Origin: Neoceratodus forsteri
Taxonomy: Eukaryota > Chordata > Ceratodontiformes > Ceratodontidae
Length of the DNA: 64,000 nt
Assembly: GCA_016271365.2 (NCBI GenBank)
Contig: CM057452.1
Location: 1,241,641,001 to 1,241,705,000, forward strand
Direction: 5' to 3'
Below the pieces are notes generated by a model, which saw nothing but the letters and a program-made list of their open reading frames with translations, did no database searches and was not told the origin of the DNA. How positions within the stretch are numbered: the first letter of the stretch is position 1; every line of letters begins with the position of its first letter. This document shows positions 45,492 to 57,321 of this stretch, one piece after another. The translations under genes were made by a program, and so were the position numbers.

Positions 45492-47056
45492 GAAAGAGAA
45501 AAAACTTCTCCTGAAGTAAATGAGAAGTAGGGGGCTCACAAAAATGTAAACAGGGGAAGTGCACTTTACCCCAGGAGCTGACCAATAAGCAATGCAAAGA
45601 AAAAAACATGGGGGTCAGCAAAGTTCAACTATTTATTAAATACAAAATAATTTTTATACATAATCACACATATATCAAAAATAGCATAGATCTCACCCAA
45701 AGATGGACAAACTGCACGCAAGAAACCCAGTAATGGTTATACAATTTAGAACAGGTCCATAAAGTGCTTGCAGCAAATATGTATAAACAAACAATGAGTG
45801 GGCATACAGGCAGAAGGCTTTTCGGCTGCAAAAACTACCCATTTACGGAAAATTCAGCATGGATTGCAAACATGCAAATAAATCCAGCTCCAGGTAAAGG
45901 TAAATTGTTACTGCAGCCTTAAAACATGAAAGAATGCCAAAAGAAAATGTGAAACACTCATGCCGCCACTGACCCATTCAAACTGCGTGTAAAACTACCA
46001 GATATGCTTACGTATCGACCAATAGGTGGTCTTTCACAGAGCGTAACAAACCCTGCTGTCAGGTCTCTTTTAAACCAAAGGGTGGTGTGAAGTTAAAGTG
46101 ACCCAGTGCAACAGAAGAAACGTCACCAATAAAAAGGAAGAAACATGCTAATAGCAATACTGCAATACATGTAGTACATAACTACAGCTCAAAATCATAT
46201 ACACATAATAAAACAGCTGAAATGATGAAAGTATAACAAGATATATAAACACGGTTCACTCTTAATTACTAAACATGCAATATAGCCAAAGCATACTGGC
46301 TAATATACCATATACATTATAGCCCAATACAGATTATAAACAAACAAAAACACTATAATAAACAAATAATATTCAAAAGGGAAAAGAGCTGGCAAGTCAT
46401 ATTCCCAATTGTGACCAAAGCACAGTAAAGTCGTAGTCACAATGATGTAACAATAATCACAATGACAAGGACAACAAAGTAAACAAGTGATCGCTGAAAC
46501 CGAAACACAGTATCAAGACAAAAAAGGACATGTGAACCCTGAAGCCCAGTACAAAGAAGTGTAAAAACAGAAAACCATAGGATACAAAATGTACATAATG
46601 ATGAACTAGCACCCAAAAGAGAATAGGGTTGGCAAGTCATGTTCCCATTTGTGACCAGAGCACGATAAAGTCATGGTCACAATATACATTATACATTATA
46701 CCTTAACCACTGAGAAAAAAAGCATGAAAGACATATCATACTCCATCAACAACTAAGGCGACACACATAGAATAATATAGATTAAAAAAATTGTTGTATG
46801 TGGCACAATGCCATTTACAAATAGTTATATAGTGGAATGTCTTCATTGAGATCATTGGGGCTCATGGTATCAAGTTCAAAAATCCAATAAGCCTCTCTCT
46901 GTAACAATCTCGTGTTGAGGTCTCCACCTCTAAGACTGACTTCCACTTTTTCAAGTCCCACAAATTTAAGAGTTGCTGGTGACCCATGTCTAGCTTCCAA
47001 ATATTGGCGTACCATAGCATATCCTGTATTCACATTCTTAATTGCTTCTTATTTCC
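45492..47056 (-). mobile_element. Penelope-like element, 3' part
   Basis: The minus frame 46815-47033 reads NTGYAMVRQYLEARHGSPAT, then LLQREAYWIFELDTMSPNDL. This is the C-terminal part of the GIY-YIG endonuclease of PLEs, including the conserved QREAYWI segment; the catalytic GIY half would lie upstream and is absent. A 3' UTR of about 1.3 kb follows to 45492. At 46011-46039 the element strand shows CTGTGAAAGACCACC and TTGGTCGATACG, the stem-loop motif common in PLE 3' ends. 46386-46450 is repeated at 46625-46688 (period about 238 bp). The 14-bp target duplication TAACACAATTATTA (45478-45491) recurs as TAACACAATCATTA at 49822-49835. Confidence 0.85.
46815..47033 (-). pseudogene. PLE GIY-YIG endonuclease C-terminal fragment
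   Basis: These 72 codons end with SPNDLNEDIPLYNYL and a natural stop. The block RGGDLNTRLLQREAYWIFEL is the hallmark of the PLE C terminus, where Glu and the aromatic residues belong to the GIY-YIG fold. Translation continues upstream for about ten codons (EAIKNV) before a stop near 47064. Beyond that an L2 has inserted and the upstream RT is not found. The fragment itself has no internal stop. Confidence 0.85.
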
Positions 47057-49741
47057 TTATTTATCACCCTTCAGGGGCGATCTGCAGGAAGTTGCTGAAT
47101 TCACCATCGGCGAAACATTGGAAGCCCCCAGATGTATTTTTCTGGGGGATTGCAATGTTTGGACTGATGAGGAGTCTTCTAGGAGTAATTGCAACCACCT
47201 CCAGATTATGTCTTCTCTGGGCCTGACAGAAGTCGTTACTACTGCGACACATCAGGACGGCCACATGCTGGACCTGGTGTTCTCACTGGGGCTTGAAATT
47301 GACAATCTCAAGACTGATCAAGTACCTTGGTCTGATTATTGCACAGTGCAGTTCATGTTTGGGGCTCCCATTGGATGCCCTCTCCCTACTGAAATGATGA
47401 GCTGTCGCCCTTTGTGGGGATTGACCCCTGAGGGTTTTTTGGCAGCAGCTCATCTAGCAAGTGTGGGTGATTCATGCATCAGAGGCATTGGTGCTAGGGT
47501 TGATACCTATAATAGGGTGTTATCTGACACCATTGACTCCCTCGCACCTATCCGTGTAGGACCCAAATCTTCTTACCTGAGGTCCCCGTGGTATGATGGG
47601 GATCTCAGGAAAATTAAGAAGAAGGGTCAGAGGTTAGAGCACTGCTGGAGGAGACCCGGCCTGGAGGGGAGACAAACTGTCCCTGGTTGTGCATTATAAT
47701 GCATACCAGGGGGCAATCAACCATAAGAAGGAAGTGTTCCTGTCCAGGGAGATTGCTGCCAGGAAGAACTGACCAGCTATGCTTTTTCAGACTGTGGACA
47801 GTCTACTCCATCCTGCCTGTCTACAGTCCAGGAAGATTTTTTTTAATATTGAGTGTGAAGAGTTTGCTCGGTTCTTCTCAAACAGAGTGTCCAGTATCCA
47901 GCAGGTAGCTTCTTCAGCCAGCAATGTTGTAGCTGGCAGTGGTCGCCTAAAGTGTTCTGAGTGCACTCCGCCTGGTTGGGAGGAGTTTAGACCAGTGGAG
48001 GTAAGTGAAGTCATTGAGGTGGCAACCAATCTGAAGCACACCTTTTGTGAACTGGACCCGGTGCAGACGCATTTCTTAATGTTATGCATTGACACCATTG
48101 GCCCTGTGTTTGCTCTGATTGTCCGGTGTTCCTTATCCAAGGGGGGGTCTTCCCTGTTGCCTTGAAGGAGGCACTAGTGAGACCCCTCTTAAAGAAACCA
48201 TCTTTGGACCCGGAGGTCAGGGCAAATTACTGACCTATATCCAACCTTCCCTTTTTGGCAAAGGTAGTTGAGAATGTGGTGGTGCTTCAGTTGGAAGAGC
48301 ACCTCGTAACTCATGGGTTGTACGAACCTTTCCAGTCGGGATTTCAGGCTAGGCATAGCATGGAAAATGCACTTGTTCAGGTGTAGAATGATGTCCTCAG
48401 AGCGAGAGATCATGGGGATAAGACAATTCTTGTTCACCTCAATCTCCCCTCAGCATTTGACACTGTGGACCATTGTGTGTTGCTTGACCACCTCAGGGAG
48501 CTCTGCGGACTCACCGATACTGTCATTCACTGGTTTGAGTCCTTTTTTACTAACAGGAGGCAACGGTTTGTGATGGGAAAGTTTTCCTCCACTCCCAGCC
48601 TCCTATCTTTCGGCATTCCTCAAGGGTCAGTACTGGCCCCAATGTTGTTTGCAGTGTACATGCTACCCCTGGGAGGGATCATTAGGAAATATGGCTTGGG
48701 TTTTCATTGTTATGCTGATGATACTCAGCTATATCTCTCCTTTGCCCCAGGAACATCCAACGTGGTGGATGTGCTAAACAACTGCCTTGTTGAGATCAAC
48801 GACTGGATGGCCTCCAGCTGGTTGTGACTGAACCCTGATAAGACCGAGGTACTGGTGGTGGAATTGAACAGAGTGAGTGAGAGGATGGCCTCTGATTCAG
48901 CAGCTGGACTTGTTCTGGGAGCTGTTTCATTGAAGGCCTCCTCTTGGATGCAAAACCTTGGTGTTATTTTGGACAGGAATTTGACTATAGAGGCGCAAAT
49001 ATCCTCCACGGTCCATTCCTGTTTTTTCTATCTCAGAAATATCATCAGAATAAAGCCCCTTGTGCCACCTCTGGACCTCCCTACCTTGATACATGCCTTA
49101 GTTACATCAAGGCTTGACTACTGCAATGCACTCTACCTCGGGGTCACAGGAGGATCTCTCCATATGCTGCAGCTGGTGCAAAATACAGCCACCGGTTACT
49201 TACTGGGCAGCAAATATTTTGCCACATTACACCAGTGCTGCGTGAATTGCACTGGCTGCTGGCAAGGTGGAGGATCCTCTTTAAGGTTGTGTCTTCTCAC
49301 CTATAAAGCCCTACATGGGCAGGGCCCTGGTTATCTGTTAGACCTTCTTACACCTGCTGTCTCTGTCTGCCCCCTCTGCTTTTCCAGTAGGGGGGCCCCT
49401 GACAATTCCTAGAAAGAGGCTGACACCTGCTGGTGACAGAGCTTTCAGTGTTGCAGCTCCCGTTCTTTGGAATTTGCTGCCATCTGGGGTTAGGGGAGTC
49501 CCTACTGTAGATATTTTTAAGGCCATCCTGAAGGCCTTCCTATTTTCCCAAGCCTTTTGGGATTGAAATATGGAATTTAGCACAATATGATAATTATATG
49601 ATGGGTTATTAATTTTATTTTGTGTATTTAAATATGTGATGTTTTATGTGTTTTCTGATGTTGTATTTACTCATTTTGTACAGCACCCAGAGCCTCTGAT
49701 ATTGGGTGTTTTTTAATAAACTTTGCCTTGCCTTACCTTGC
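47057..49741 (+). mobile_element. L2-clade LINE copy 3, 5'-truncated, inside the PLE
   Basis: Alignment with copy 4 places the truncation within the endonuclease at about 47057 (TTATTTATCACCC against TGATTTACCACCC). EN remnants are GDCNVWTDEE (47142), HMLDLVFSLGLEID and WSDYCTVQFMFG. RT remnants follow at 48180-49412. The 3' end has the conserved TGTACAGCACCC..GGGTG stem, an AATAAA and the tail CCTTGCCTTACCTTGCC at 49725-49741. Right after it comes PLE sequence in inverted order. The copy has more stops than copies 1 and 2. Confidence 0.85.
47064..49412 (+). pseudogene. L2 copy 3 endonuclease/RT remnants
   Basis: Frames 46986-47699, 47779-48165, 48465-48827 and 48855-49412 cover EN C terminus, linker, RT and thumb. 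RT blocks are HFDTVDH-like AFDTVDHCVLLDHL (48455-48500), WFESFFTNRRQRFVMG, FGIPQGSVLAPMLFAVYMLP and FHCYADDTQLYLSFAPG (YADD at 48711-48722). These are followed by NLGVILDRNLTIEAQISSTV and TSRLDYCNALYLGV. Stops at 48229 and 48825 and shifts near 47700 and 48170 inactivate it. GDFN of the EN has become GDCN, losing the Phe. Confidence 0.85.
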
Positions 49742-49821
49742 CTATATGTGTGATTATGTATAAAAATTATTTTGTATTTAATAAATAGTTGAACTGTACT
49801 GACCCCCATGTTTTTTCTTTG
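49742..49821 (+). mobile_element. inverted terminal copy of the PLE 3' region
   Basis: These 80 bases are the reverse complement of about 45600-45690 (for example TTTAATAAATAGTTGAACT here, AGTTCAACTATTTATTAAA there) with only a few differences. They end at the 14-bp target duplication. PLE insertions commonly carry partial terminal repeats, direct or inverted, at the 5' side, so this fits a single PLE insertion of which the L2 later occupied the middle. Confidence 0.85.
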
Positions 49822-52640
49822 TAACACAATCATTACTCATCTGGATCAAATAAACACATGATTTGCAGAATATTATCAACAACTCTGTACTTCCCAACTA
49901 GATCATAATTCATCTGAGCTGGACACTTTTTTGAAAACTGTCAAAATTAAAACTATAAAAGAAGATATGAAAAAATAATTGGGCAAACCATTTCTAAAAA
50001 TGAAATAGAAGAAGCTATAATAGCATTAGCAAGGGAGCAAGCGGAAAAGCTCCTGGTCTTGATGGCATAGGGATTGAATTGTACAAACAATATCAAACAC
50101 TAATTATACCAATATTATAAAAATTATTTAATTTATTTATAACATCACAAAAAATACCTCATTCAAACATCAATACAAGTCTTTCTAAAAAGAATAAGGA
50201 TCTGCTGAACTGTGCTTCATATTGACCCATTTCACGTTTAAACCGAGATTACAAAATGTTTATGAAAATACTGGTAAAAAGATTGGATACAATATTGCCC
50301 ATAATAATAGATCAAGATTAAAACAGGTTTATTAAGGGAAGAATAATAAAGGATAATATAAGATGCACTTTAAACATAATTTCATCTAAACTAACCTAAG
50401 ATGCAACAGTATTCACAAATGATGCAGAGAAAGCTTTTGACCATGTCACATGGCTATATATTTTCTCAACATTAAGAGAGATGGGTTTTGGAACACAGTT
50501 CAATGGATAGATTAAACTACTGTATGATAAACCACAAGCACCTATTCACATAAATTTAAATACTTCTAAAACAATATATTTCAAAAGGGAACAAGACAGG
50601 GATGTCCTCTATCCCCATTAATTTTTGTGTTAGTAATGGAACTGTTTGCAACAGCAAAAGAAAGAATCCAGATACTCATGGCATTAAGAAAAATAAAACT
50701 ATCCATAAATTGAATTTATATGTGGATGATGCATTATTATATGTAACAAAACCAGAAACTTCAATACAGGAATGTATTAAATTAACGGAAAGCTATGGTA
50801 AAGCCTCATGCTATAAAATTAATTGGCCGAACTCTACTCAACTAAAACTATCTACACACAATATAATTAACACACCTTCCTAATATAAATGCCAACAAAC
50901 TACAACTCAGATACACTATTTGAGAGTGAACATTACAGCAGCTTTTCAGGATTTATATTAAGCAAATTATGATAATGTCTTAAAAGAGACACAAACAGAA
51001 TTAAAAAGATGTGAAACATTACCATTAACAGTGATTGGTCAAATACATACAATAAACATGAAAATTCATCTGAAATTTATATTCTTATTTAGCTATTCCA
51101 ATACCCCAAACTTAATTTACTTAAAGCAAGATTTACAAAATTCTTATGGGAACAACAACAAAAAAAAAAAAACAGGATTGCATATTCAACACTCATATTA
51201 CTGAAATCAAAAGGTAGACAATCACTACCAGATTTTAATGCATATTACTGTATATCTCAGCTTAACTAACAGAGATCTGGTACTGGATAAACAAACATAA
51301 TGACTTACCAAAAAGCAATAAAAACAGGAGAGGAAGAATACCCATATATTAAATTAAGACATTTGTTATATTCAGATTATTTAAAAAAGCTAAAGATGCA
51401 AAAATGGGCATCACATCATACATGGTGATAAATAGTTGGTGTAAAGCACACAAAATAATGAAAGAACAAAACAACATATCTAAATTTACTCTCGTATACA
51501 GAAACTACAATTTTATTTATTCAATACAGGGAAATAATTATAAACTATGGCAAGATAAAGGAATAAAAGAACTAGAATTGATCATAGAATATCAGAATAT
51601 AAAGACTTTTGAAACACTTCCACAAACATATAACTTGCCACTTTCCAAAAAATTTAAATTTTTGCAAATAAAAAATTATATTAAAAAACAGTACTAAAAT
51701 AACAGAAGAATCAACTTTATCCAAATTATTGCAACAAAAAAGATAAGGCAACATTAATGTCAGTAAGTTACCAAACAATAATGGATGCTAAAAAAAGATG
51801 GTTCTAAGGAACTCAAAAAAAAAGGGAAAAAGATACAGGAATATTTATTAGAGATGAAACATGGCAAAACATTATAAATTCACATACCTTAAATGTGAAG
51901 GCTTCAAAATTAAAGCAAATTTAAATGAACATAATCCATCACACATACTGTACACCAACAAAATAACATTACTTTAAAAATACTATTACTGATAAATGTT
52001 CAAGATGTCCTCAAACATCAGGCACTTTGATTCATTTAATTCATGCATCCTCATTCCTCACCAATTTTTGGAGTAAAATAATAAAAATCATGGAAAAAAA
52101 TAATCAGAAAAACAATTATTTTAACACCAGTTCTGACAATGTTTGCTATAATTCCAGTTAAGGATTACCTAGATCAATATCAACAAAGTTTCATTTTGAT
52201 AGCCACAATAATAGCAAAAAAATGTATCTTATTAAAATGGAAGGATAGTGTCTCCCTTGTTTTTGATCAATGGCTATATTTGATCATATATGTGCTGAAA
52301 TTAGAACAAATATATTACATAAAGAAAGAGTAGAAGGAAATGCTTGAAAAAATATGGCAACCCTTTCAAAATATCATATATGCAGGTCACTTTTTTAATA
52401 GTTTAAAAAGAATGAATCAAGTAAATAGAGTAGATTACATATCCTTGGACCCCTGGTAGTGTTGATAAATAAGAACAAAAATCTGAATATACTTTAGATG
52501 AGTCTCTGGTCTCAATGCATATCTGAACCAAAAAAAAAAAAGATAAAAAAATAAAGTAATCAACAACAGACAACCTCTGTGCCAAGGGATCAGAGCATGG
52601 TGGACACAAATTAAATGGGATCCCCTCAGCATCAAATAAT
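49822..52640 (+). mobile_element. L1-type LINE, 3' part (reverse transcriptase and C terminus)
   Basis: After the target duplication the L1 protein resumes as THLDQINT.FAEYYQQLCTS. It continues with ASGKAPGLDGIGIELYKQ (50030-50090), CASYXPISRLNRDYKMFMKI, QGCPLSPLIFVLVMELFA (50600) and LYVDDALLYVTKPETSIQEC, with the YVDD codons at 50719-50730. Stops and frameshifts are frequent. Later frames (50602-50883, 51404-51697) cover the palm end and the C-terminal domain. A Cys-rich CSRCPQTSGTLIHLIHAS-like segment at about 51990-52050 matches the L1 C-terminal zinc-knuckle region. The 3' boundary is uncertain, near 52640. Confidence 0.82.
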
Positions 52641-52739
52641 AAATGTCAAAAACTAATACATTAGCTTTCTATTTTTCATTATTATTACTCTGGACATTCA
52701 TCACTCATATGGCTACTCCACAACCAACAAAATAGCAAA

Positions 52740-53640
52740 CTACACTATAGTCTCAGGGAGCAATGAAGCTGACATCTACAATTGCAGAGGCTTACACTAG
52801 GGCCAAGGCAATGATGGAAGAGTCATGAGCATCTAAAGACACTAAAGAAGCTACAGTCACTGTGTTGTCAACTCTCATCTCCAATTCTCAACAAGAAGTA
52901 AAATAGGGCTTCACCAATCTTACAGCTCAGGTCACTCACCTCCAGCCTGTGGTGACTGAACTAGCTAAGACTTCAGCAGTGGACACAGTACATCTCAATG
53001 AGGCAGAGAATAGGATCCAACAGATGGAAGATACGATAGTTGACCTAGCCCTGGACAATGGATAAAGTGAAGATGTGCTCCAAAACCAAAGATCAAGAAA
53101 ACAGAGCCAGGCAATCTAATATCTATCTCATAGGATTACTGGATGGTCTGGAAGGCAAGGAGGAAGGATCAGCAGTGCAAAGATGGCTAGTTGGTAAACT
53201 GGGACTGGATAATGCTGCTACTGATTTTGAAATTCAGCAAGTGCGCCATACAGGCAAGCGCACCAGACTAAAGCCAAACCTGGAGACCATTTTCAGTGCT
53301 ACTGAATAAAGTATTTACATTTTCCTGAAAAAGGAAAGATGTTGTGAGCACCCAGGGCACACAGGTTGATACCAACTGATGATGACCATGTGTTAATATT
53401 CCAGGGCTTTAGTAGGGTCCTTCAAGTACAACAGAAACAAAAAATTGCAGATGTGAATGCCAGGCTACACTAACTTGGATCATAATTTGCACTCATGTAC
53501 CCAGCCAAATTGAGAATCAACAAACTGGGCTGCCTTCAAAGATTTTTTGCAAAACCTCACTAGGCAGATGAATTTATTAATAGAGGAGATGCAGCTGGGA
53601 AAGGTAGGTCCAGACCCCGTTCCACCCTCCTGTGTAGTGA
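52740..53640 (+). pseudogene. L1/Tx1-type ORF1 remnant
   Basis: Reading forward, NLTAQVTHLQPVVTELAKTS and VHLNEAENRIQQMEDTIVDL form a coiled coil. After a frameshift near 53060 come DQENRARQSNIYLIGLLDGL and the frame 53058-53309, which holds the RRM-like start of the RNA-binding domain. Further on, GFSRVLQVQQKQKIADVNAR and FALMYPAKLRI (53400-53520) match the C-terminal part of this ORF1 family. It probably belongs to a different element from the L1 that ends at 52640, because it lies downstream in the same orientation. No matching ORF2 follows. Confidence 0.65.
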
Positions 53641-53929
53641 TGTGCGTGGTGTGACCTAAGCTCCAGACTGACAGGTCAACTAAGGTGGTTCAATGTGGTG
53701 GCTAAACATGTTTGATTTCCCTTGTACACTCTCAGCACTACCTGAAAGACTTCTTGTAGCCCTCCATGGACATTTAATGTGATTGCCATATCCATACATG
53801 GAATTGACCCAATGCTCTTATGCTTGAAAAAGCATTATACAGCCAAAGCAGGTATGGTAACTTGGTAACTTGGTAAGTTTAGACAAAGTAGGCTGAGGCC
53901 CATTTAATTGTCTCCTACTCATAGTGGGC
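53641..53929. other. unassigned spacer
   Basis: No feature was recognised. A short duplication GGTAACTTGGTAACTTGGTAA lies at about 53856-53876. Confidence 0.5.
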
Positions 53930-54260
53930 TTATATATTGGTATATTTCTTAATATTTGTAAGCGGAAATTTGTCTAATTCCAATTTAAATATATTAAATG
54001 TCGTTTTTCAACTACATTCCTTGGTAAACTATTCCAGATTACGGGAGCTGGTATGTTATAAAAATTCAAATGCCTGTTCGATCTTGCTCTATTTATAAAA
54101 AATTGTTTATCATGTGATCTTGAATTTAAGTTTTTAGGGTTCCAGATTACGCTACATTGAGACATCAAGGTATTATTCTCAAGGATATGATATAAAAATA
54201 GCAGATCACCCCTAATGCGTCTTAATTCCAAAAGGGTACAGATTAAGTTTAGATAAATTT
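53930..54260 (-). mobile_element. LINE 3'-terminal fragment
   Basis: The minus frame 53974-54231 begins ELRRIRGDLLFLYHILENNT and continues to IPAPVIWNSLPRNVVEKRHL. This layout (R-R-x-R-G-D-L .. F-x-x-R .. W-N-x-L-P) is the C-terminal tail of CR1/Crack/Rex-type reverse transcriptases. Only the last 85 codons are present. The A/T-rich composition resembles the fragment at 6197-8270, and it may be the same family. No tail repeat is visible. Confidence 0.6.
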
Positions 54261-55295
54261 ACTCTCATATACAGAGGGGATTTGGGCCAAAATGTGATGT
54301 GGTAAGAGATGATGGTACTATGACACTGTATTGGAGTTTCTTAATTAGGCACCTTAGCTTTGGCCAGATTCAGAGTGTGTGATTAAACTTAGCCCTACAA
54401 TTGATATGACTTCACTGCTGACTTCAGCCTAGCCATGTAAACAACATGATGCCAGAGGTGAGAAACCTTGATGAAAATTGAGTTAGTCAGATTCTAGTCA
54501 CTTGGCTTTTATGGGAGGGGTTCTGGCACATTGGTACAAGCATTCATGTCCAGAGACTGGCTGAGAGTTCCCACTTTAGTTGAGCAGTTAGCTGGTCTCC
54601 TGTGGGGTCCACCTTCAATTCCTCCTGCAGTTCCACACCACTGCAAATGTGTCATGCAAGATGCCATAGCAAGTAAGGTTGAGCAGTTCAACCTAGATGC
54701 CTAGGAGAGAGGAAAGACAGTGCGAAAGTGCCTAACCTCTCATCGGGGATAATGTTTTTTCTTCCCTGAGGTTGCTTCTTTTCTAATTATTCACTGCCAT
54801 CCTGCTCAAGAACAATAGCTTTGATGACAGAGGCCAGTGAGTAAATCAGAAGCTCCATGTCTGTAAACCTCAAGCTGACTAAGTCACTATATTGTTCTAT
54901 GGTCCAGCTTCAGGGAATACCAAAATTTCAACAACAACACCAATCTACTTGTCTCACTGATCAGGCCTTGGAATGTAACTATTTTTCTGTTTGATATGGT
55001 CTGGTGCCCTCCACTTTTCTCTCCCAGGTGAGAGATGTACAGTACATGCTGAACTCATTCTGGCAATTCCTGCCCCTGACCACGGCAAGGCTAACAATTT
55101 TCATATGAAGTTCTACTGCTGAATAGGTTGGACGTATAGACAGTTGCATGAAGGGCAAGGTGCCCAATCCTGGAGGCTTTGTGCACAGTACACAAACAGT
55201 ACAACTATCAAATGTTAAAACTGTCAGCAACAAAACAATCCATGATGATTGAATAAATAGAATCTGATTAAAACAGTACTGGCGTGGTCTATCCT
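54261..55295. other. unassigned, about 1 kb
   Basis: I recognise no coding or repeat signature here on either strand. The small frames at 54509-54691 and 54979-55233 (minus) have no recognisable domain. Confidence 0.5.
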
Positions 55296-55462
55296 GAACT
55301 AAAATTTAATATACAGTGTCCGGGAAGGCCAGATTAAATAGGTGGGTCTTGAGGTGGGCCTTAAATACCTCCACTGAAGGGGCCTCCCATATACTGTACA
55401 TGGTGGAAGCAAATTCCACAGGATGGGGCCAGTGACACTAAATGCCCTGTCACTTGTTGTTT

Positions 55463-57306
55463 TCACCTCATCCTGGAAATCTTAGGGAGGCCCCTAGAGG
55501 AGGAGCAGAGGGAGTGGACTGAGTCAGTGGGTAATAGAAAGTCAGACAGGTAGCCAAGGCCCATTCCATGTAGGGCCTTAAAGGTGAGCAAGCCCACCTT
55601 GAAGAGGATCCTCCACCTGACTGACAGCCAGTGCAGTTCACACAGCACCAGGGTGACATGGCAGGACTGCATCTGCCCAGTCAGCAACCTGGCAGCTGCA
55701 TTCTGCACTAGCTTCAGCCTGCGAAGGATACCTCCCAAGTCCCCGAGGTAGAGCGCATTACAGTAGTCAAGCTTTAATGTCATGAAGGTATGTACCAAGG
55801 TGGGAGGTGCAGGGGCGGAACTACGGGTGTGATCCTGGTGATATTCCTAAGATGGTAAAAGCTGGTCAGGACAACGGATAACATATGAGCTTCAAATGTC
55901 AATCCACTGTCAAAGGTCACACCAAGATCTCACACCCTAGAGGAACCCCTCAAAGGCACAGAACCCAGGAACAAGCCTGTTTCTGCACCTGAGGCCCTCC
56001 TATCACACCCTTTGTTTGACTCTACCACCGGTACCTCCATCTTACAGGTGTTCAGTCACAACCAACTGGATGACATCCAGTAGTTGATATCAGTGAGATA
56101 TGCATTTAACACTTCCATCATATTCGATATTGCAAGTACGAAGAAAAGATACAGCTGGGTATCATCCACATAGAAATGAAAGCCAAATTGTACTTTGTGA
56201 TGAGCTCACCCAGGGGCAGCATATACTCAACAAACAACATTGGTAACAAAACCGAACCTTGAGGAATGCCATACAACAGGAGGTTGGGGAGGACAAGGTA
56301 TTCCCCATCACTACCCATTGTCTCCTATTCATGAGAAAGGACTCAAACCAGAAGATGACAGACAGTGCTAGTAAGTCCACAGAATTCTCTCAGGTGGTTA
56401 AGCAACACACAATTGTCTACTGTGTCAAAAGCTGAAGAGAGATCGAGGAGAATGAGAATTTTCCCCTCACCTCGATCTCTCACCCTGAGGAGGTCATTAT
56501 ACACCTGAACTAATGCAGTTTCCATACTATGCCTCATCTGAAATCCACTACTGGAAGGGCTCGTACAAGTCAAAGGCCACATGGTGTGCCTCAAGCTGAA
56601 GCACCACAATCTTCTCAACAACCTTCCCTAAAAATGGGATGTTGGAGATTGGATGGTAATTCACCTTGGCGTCAGAGTCCCGAGATGGTTTCTTCAGAAG
56701 GGCCCTGACCAGTACCTCCTTCAAGGCATCTGGGAAGACCCCCTCTGAGAGTGAGCAATGGATAATCAAGGTGAACACTGGGCCAAAGGTGTCAAGACAT
56801 CTCACTAGGAAATGCATCAGCACCGGGTCCAGTTCACAATATGTCTGCTTCAACCTGAGAACAATCTGAGTGACCTTGGTTGCCTCCACTGGTTTAAACT
56901 CCCCACAAACAGGTGGCATACTCTTCAGATGCCCAAGGCAACCACTGTAGGCCATGATATGGCTCACTGGTGGTACGCCCAGGCAGATGGTGGACACCCT
57001 GTCTGAGAAGAAGTGAGCAAACTCTTCACATAATGCATTAGAAAAAGCTTTCTTGGGTTGTAGACAAGCAGGATTTAAGAGCCTGTCCACAGTCCGAAAG
57101 AGCACAGTTGGTCGATTCCTCCCCGCAGCAATCTCCCTGGATAGACATAGTGCCTTCTTCCGGATGATTGCCACCTGATACTCACCATAATGGGAGTGCA
57201 GTGCTAGTCTGTCTATTTCCCACCTGGACCTCCGCCAACAGCACTCTAACCTCTGATCCAAAATCTTCATCGTCTTGAGCTCCCCATCAAACCAAGGGGA
57301 CCTCAA
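55463..57306 (-). pseudogene. L2 copy 4 reverse transcriptase and linker
   Basis: The linker frame 56548-57306 (252 codons) carries CLSREIAAGRNRPTVLFRTV, VLVRALLKKPSRDSDAKVNY and PISNIPFLGKVVEKIV. The next frames carry LILLDLSSAFDTVDNCVLL, GIPQGSVLLPMLFVEYMLPL and a catalytic box reading YVDD (56161-56172) rather than the YADD of the other L2 copies. The thumb is at 55463-55798 (TLKLDYCNALYLGDLGGILR, HWLSVRWRILFKVGLLTFKA). At least four frame changes make it inactive. Confidence 0.83.
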
Positions 57307-57321
57307 ATGAGAGGATTTAGG

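Noticed and set aside
46390..46690. The 238-bp duplication as a PLE long terminal repeat boundary
   Set aside because: Both copies lie well inside the 3' UTR, far from the target duplication, so this is an internal tandem duplication.
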